From an uncultured Actinomycetes bacterium (GTDB lineage Bacteria; Actinomycetota; Actinomycetes; Mycobacteriales; Mycobacteriaceae), in contig CAIWCQ010000283.1 of NCBI GenBank assembly GCA_903911165.1, positions 1 to 9,211 of the forward strand: a stretch of DNA of 9,211 bases. The letters are read 5' to 3'. This document shows positions 8,175 to 9,211 of the stretch, piece by piece. The first letter of the stretch is position 1. Every line of letters starts with the position of its first letter. The position numbers and the translations under genes were made by a program. The notes below the pieces were generated by a model, which ran no database searches, was not told where the DNA came from, and saw nothing but the letters and a program-made list of their open reading frames with translations.

Positions 8175-9211
8175 ATGAGCGCAGGCACCGACCACCGGAT
8201 CAGCGACCCAGCCGGACGGGTCTTGGCCGAACCCGCGGCCTATGCCGATGAGACCAGGTTGCAGGAGTCGCTCGCGCACCTGCGGGAGCATGCGCCGGTG
8301 TCCTGGGTTGAGACCGGCGACTATCGACCGTTCTGGGCGATCACCAAGCACGCCGACATCCTGGACATCGAACGGCAGAACGATCTGTTCACCAACTTTC
8401 CGCGCCCTCTGCTGACGATCGCCGAGGCTGATGATGCTCTGCTGCGCGATATCGAGGCCGGTACCGGTCTGCGCACCCTGATCCACATGGACGATCCGCA
8501 CCATCGCGATATTCGCAAGATCGGAGCCGACTGGTTCCGGCCAAAGGTGTTGAAGGCGTTGAAAACACGCTGCGACGAACTGGCCAAGATCTACGTCGAC
8601 AAGATGGTGGAAATGGGTCCGGAACTCGACTTCGCCCAGGACATCGCCGTCAACTACCCGCTGTACATCATTCTGACGATGCTGGGTCTGCCGGACTCCG
8701 ATTTCCCCCGCATGCTCAAGTTGACCCAGGAGATGTTCGGCGGCAACGACGAGGAATTGCAGCGCGGCGGCGGGGTCGACGACATGCTTGCCGTTCTCCT
8801 GGATTTCTTCAACTACTTCTCGGCGCTGACCGCCTCGCGCCGGGAGCACCCGACCGACGATCTGGCTTCGGCGATCGCCAACGCGAGGATCAACGGCGAG
8901 CCGATGTCAGATATGGACACGCTGTCCTATTACGTGATCGTGGCCAGCGCCGGTCATGACACCACCAGTGCCGGTATCGCCGGCGGGTTGCTGGAACTGC
9001 TGCGCAATCCCGGTGAACTGGCCAGGCTGCAGAAGGATCCGAGCCTGATGGGCACCGCGGTCGAGGAGATGATCCGCTGCATCGTGCCGGTCAAGGAGTT
9101 CATGCGCACCGCCCAGGCCGATACCGAGGTCCGCGGCGTCCCGATCAAGAAGGGTGACGCGGTGCTGCTGTCGTATGTCTCGGCCAACCGGGATGAAGAC
9201 GTCTTCACCGA
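8175..9211 (+). CDS. Cytochrome P450, C-terminal part beyond window
   Basis: This encodes a soluble bacterial P450 mono-oxygenase; 345 codons are visible before the edge. Seen in order: the C-helix region HMDDPHHRDIRK (104-115), the I-helix oxygen-binding motif AGHDTT (259-264), the K-helix ExxR as EMIR (298-301), then RTA (311-313) and SANRDEDVF (336-344). The heme-binding Cys loop, expected about 15-30 residues further on, is outside the window, so heme ligation cannot be checked. The start is ATG 8175 with AGGAG 5 nt upstream. An ATG at 8170 overlaps that site but meets a stop after two codons. The sequence is of the mycobacterial type that includes sterol and fatty-acid hydroxylases, but I cannot assign a CYP family. 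It is divergent from the carboxylesterase and may share its regulation. Confidence 0.95.
   Translation, partial: MSAGTDHRISDPAGRVLAEPAAYADETRLQESLAHLREHAPVSWVETGDYRPFWAITKHADILDIERQNDLFTNFPRPLLTIAEADDALLRDIEAGTGLRTLIHMDDPHHRDIRKIGADWFRPKVLKALKTRCDELAKIYVDKMVEMGPELDFAQDIAVNYPLYIILTMLGLPDSDFPRMLKLTQEMFGGNDEELQRGGGVDDMLAVLLDFFNYFSALTASRREHPTDDLASAIANARINGEPMSDMDTLSYYVIVASAGHDTTSAGIAGGLLELLRNPGELARLQKDPSLMGTAVEEMIRCIVPVKEFMRTAQADTEVRGVPIKKGDAVLLSYVSANRDEDVFT

Noticed and set aside
8058..8849. Minus-strand open frame of 263 codons opposite the P450
   Set aside because: The plus strand has a good ribosome-binding site and clear P450 motifs over the same bases. The minus frame is an antisense shadow.

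Overview
The window looks like a Mycobacterium-type actinobacterial chromosome. It is GC-rich, uses GTG starts (rpsC, rpsJ), and its ribosomal proteins read as close relatives of those I recall from M. tuberculosis, including mycobacterial C-terminal tails on uS3 and uL22. The flanking genes (a lipoprotein carboxylesterase, a cytochrome P450 and a DapB-like oxidoreductase) suit an environmental, lipid- or sterol-using mycobacterium. The species cannot be fixed from this window.

Left half (1-5043, minus strand): the 5' part of the S10 ribosomal-protein operon in canonical order, rpsJ-rplC-rplD-rplW-rplB-rpsS-rplV-rpsC-rplP-rpmC, with rpmC cut by the window edge. Genes are tightly packed. Several stop and start codons overlap (TAATG, TGATG, ATGA, TAGTG, TGATG) and the remaining gaps are 3-28 nt, so the block should be one transcript with translational coupling.

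Intergenic region (5044-5395): about 350 bp between divergent genes. On the minus strand it holds a plausible sigma-A-type promoter for the S10 operon followed by a leader of about 240 nt with three inverted repeats. At its right end, the ribosome-binding and start region of the plus-strand gene is present twice as a 20-bp tandem duplication.

Right half (5396-9211): a 361-aa DapB-like NAD(P)-binding oxidoreductase (+), a type-B carboxylesterase lipoprotein (-) whose stop codon interlocks with that of the oxidoreductase in a CTAG palindrome, and a cytochrome P450 (+) cut by the window edge. The carboxylesterase and P450 are divergent across about 130 bp that contain a TTTGACCT direct repeat. 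The three genes could act on one lipid or xenobiotic substrate class, but nothing in the sequence proves it.

I see no rRNA, tRNA, insertion sequence, CRISPR array or phage gene. Most of the window is conserved housekeeping sequence. The noteworthy points are small-scale: the duplicated start region, the structured S10 leader, a hairpin over the rplW ribosome-binding site, and the repeat tail of RplV.
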